Of a stretch of 64,000 nt of DNA, positions 62,301-64,000 are shown piece after piece. Positions within the stretch are counted from its first letter, which is position 1. Every line of letters starts with the position of its first letter. A program made the position numbers and the translations under genes. Source of the stretch: Paralvinella palmiformis (taxonomy: Eukaryota; Annelida; Polychaeta; Terebellida; Alvinellidae); contig JAODUP010000351.1 of the NCBI GenBank assembly GCA_025642065.1, positions 110,001 through 174,000 on the forward strand, given 5' to 3'. A model generated the notes under the pieces. That model was not told where the DNA came from and ran no database searches. It saw nothing but the letters and a program-made list of their open reading frames with translations.

Positions 62301-63406
62301 ACAAGCTATTGGTCCTACTGCAATAAAACCTTTCTAATCACCCGACAGACATATGATGCACGGAATATTAATGAGGTGATTGGTTTACCCTGATGGCCGC
62401 CAACTTTGTGTTTGTTTATCATGTTCGTTTGATCGTGTATTTGTTTGTTTATATGTTTATATTTTCTTGTTTATTTTTCCTCTGTTTATCACCGAAAAAA
62501 ATCGGATATCATCTGGTGGCTGGAGAAGGAAAATCTCCATTTTACCAAGGGAGCCACTAACCGAGCTTTTATTTTATGCTGTAAGCCTTGCCCGAGTAGA
62601 TAGTTGGTGTGCCACCAGAAGTCGTGCTGTCATCAGTCAATTAGTAAATGACATCTGTACGACAGACACCAGCTGGTTTTTGGTTGCCTTCCCCTAATAT
62701 CGCCTGCTGTTTTCTGCGGTCCTGCTTCATCAATCAGTGCCAGAAATATGGCGACGCCACGTCTATATATGAATTGATTTACTGTCCAAATATCTCTTTG
62801 TGGTCGTATGGTGGCAATTTCGTGCTTGTTTTAGACGTATTTTGCCGGGGAAGGAGATTTTTGGGTAGATTTGTTAAAGATAAATTTGTAATGTTACAGA
62901 TCCCGGAGCTATACAGAGGTCTTGCGTATTCTAAGAATATCACTCCCTTCCTGTATATACTTCTGGGTGATAACCTGTTTTTAGAGAGTTGTATGTATAA
63001 TTTCTGAGAACTTTAAATACATAATAACAATATTCTGCGACAAATATTAAATAATAATTTACTCCAATTAGAACTTGATATGTCTGCTAAAATTATTGTA
63101 TCAAAGATAATTTCTCAAAAATATTAAACGAAAATTTGTGAAATATAGTGTATAAAACGATATTAACAGACGATTTTATAGTTTATATTTATTATTATTA
63201 TTATTATTAATCAAATGTTGTATACAACTGCTCATATGTATATGTTTGTATAATTTGAAATAAACTACCGTTGTTGTTTTTATTCTTATTACAACAATTA
63301 CTACTATACTACCTCTACTATAACCACTACTGCTACTACTACCAAATTAAACTGTCTTCATATTCGCTCCATAAAAACCAAACCATTAATTAGAGGTAAT
63401 TTTTAT

Positions 63407-63447
<41 letters not shown>

Positions 63448-63510
63448 GGTGTTATGCTGTTAAGATCAGATGATATGATGTTATGTAATATTTCTTCTAC
63501 TGTTGCCAGA

Positions 63511-63559
<49 letters not shown>

Positions 63560-64000
63560 AATAGGTTCAGTCTAATGTAGATTTGATAAACACGATGTTC
63601 ACATTATCTGGCTCAACACTTTAATTAGCTGTGATTTATAATAATAGCTCACCCCCCATTCTCCACACAGATCTACTATTTATCTTATTAGGATTTATTG
63701 GCCCTTTATATAATGTAGAAAAACCACACACGACGTCTGGTTATTTCAGCATCCAGCTAAAGTCACCATATCGTCTGCTAAACACGTTAATAGTAACCCG
63801 GATCATGGTCTAGTAATGGAGTTTTATGACGAGAAAGTATTACAGTTGTCAGCTTACCATAGCCGCCATCTTTGTTATTACAGATATGTTGTATAAGAAT
63901 CTTAGCATTTTTCTTGTCCAGAATATCCTGTTGGGCTTCTTCGGTTTATGGCGATATACATTTTGGATAATAGCCCTTACGAATACTAATAATTGTGAAA
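62301..64000. other. AT-rich unique sequence with TA tracts
   Basis: Plus frames at 62380-62697 and 62648-63007 overlap and show no family features. (TA)n at about 63409-63437 and 63515-63556; CTA-rich words at 63300-63345. No gene supported. Confidence 0.5.

Noticed and set aside
62380..63007. Overlapping 105- and 119-codon plus frames
   Set aside because: Different frames overlap, biased AT-rich composition, no recognisable domain.

Overview
This window is AT-rich, intergenic-heavy animal nuclear DNA. The evidence is one spliced, metazoan-type multipass membrane protein gene, non-LTR (LINE) retrotransposon remains, tRNA-derived SINE heads, a TTAA-ended MITE-like family and an extreme density of micro- and minisatellites. 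A marine invertebrate, possibly a mollusc, fits this texture, but nothing here fixes the species. I see no rRNA, CRISPR, operon or prokaryotic feature.

Layout. 1-5,000: mostly unique AT-rich sequence, one MITE-like copy (1320-1781) and microsatellites. 5,091-6,989 (minus): the only confident protein-coding exon, the large C-terminal exon of a TMEM151-family gene; its intron begins at 6990 with a long pyrimidine-rich stretch (on the coding strand). 9,000-9,740, 10,300-10,740 and 12,820-13,140: unique, higher-GC blocks that look like candidate regulatory sequence. 13-17 kb: large simple repeats and a 21-bp minisatellite with 52 exact periods. 17-20 kb: unique DNA with a SINE remnant and another candidate regulatory block. 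20.8-25 kb: several minisatellites. 26-31.7 kb: SINE remnants and compound microsatellites. 32.7-33.9 kb: a 24-bp repeat organised into 72-bp and then 216-bp higher-order units. 34.8-41 kb: SINE heads, two promoter-like motif clusters and a degenerate CAGA-type array. 42-46.9 kb: a truncated MITE copy, a 27-bp array, a candidate regulatory block and the one complete MITE copy. 48.6-53.5 kb: a 65-bp array, a degenerate LINE that interrupts an older tandem array, a 17-bp array and 1.3 kb of imperfect GTA repeats. 55.5-59.5 kb: a 42-bp coding-phase minisatellite joined to a decayed CR1-like LINE (ORF1 zinc finger, endonuclease, reverse transcriptase). 59.5-64 kb: simple repeats and unique AT-rich DNA.

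No set of genes works together as a system. The strongest unusual signals are structural: nested higher-order periodicity in a short minisatellite, several self-complementary microsatellite junctions made from different motifs, tandem arrays with no length change over dozens of units, and a MITE family carrying a CRE-type site in its two longer copies. Very long open frames in the minisatellites are arithmetic artefacts of periods divisible by three, not genes.
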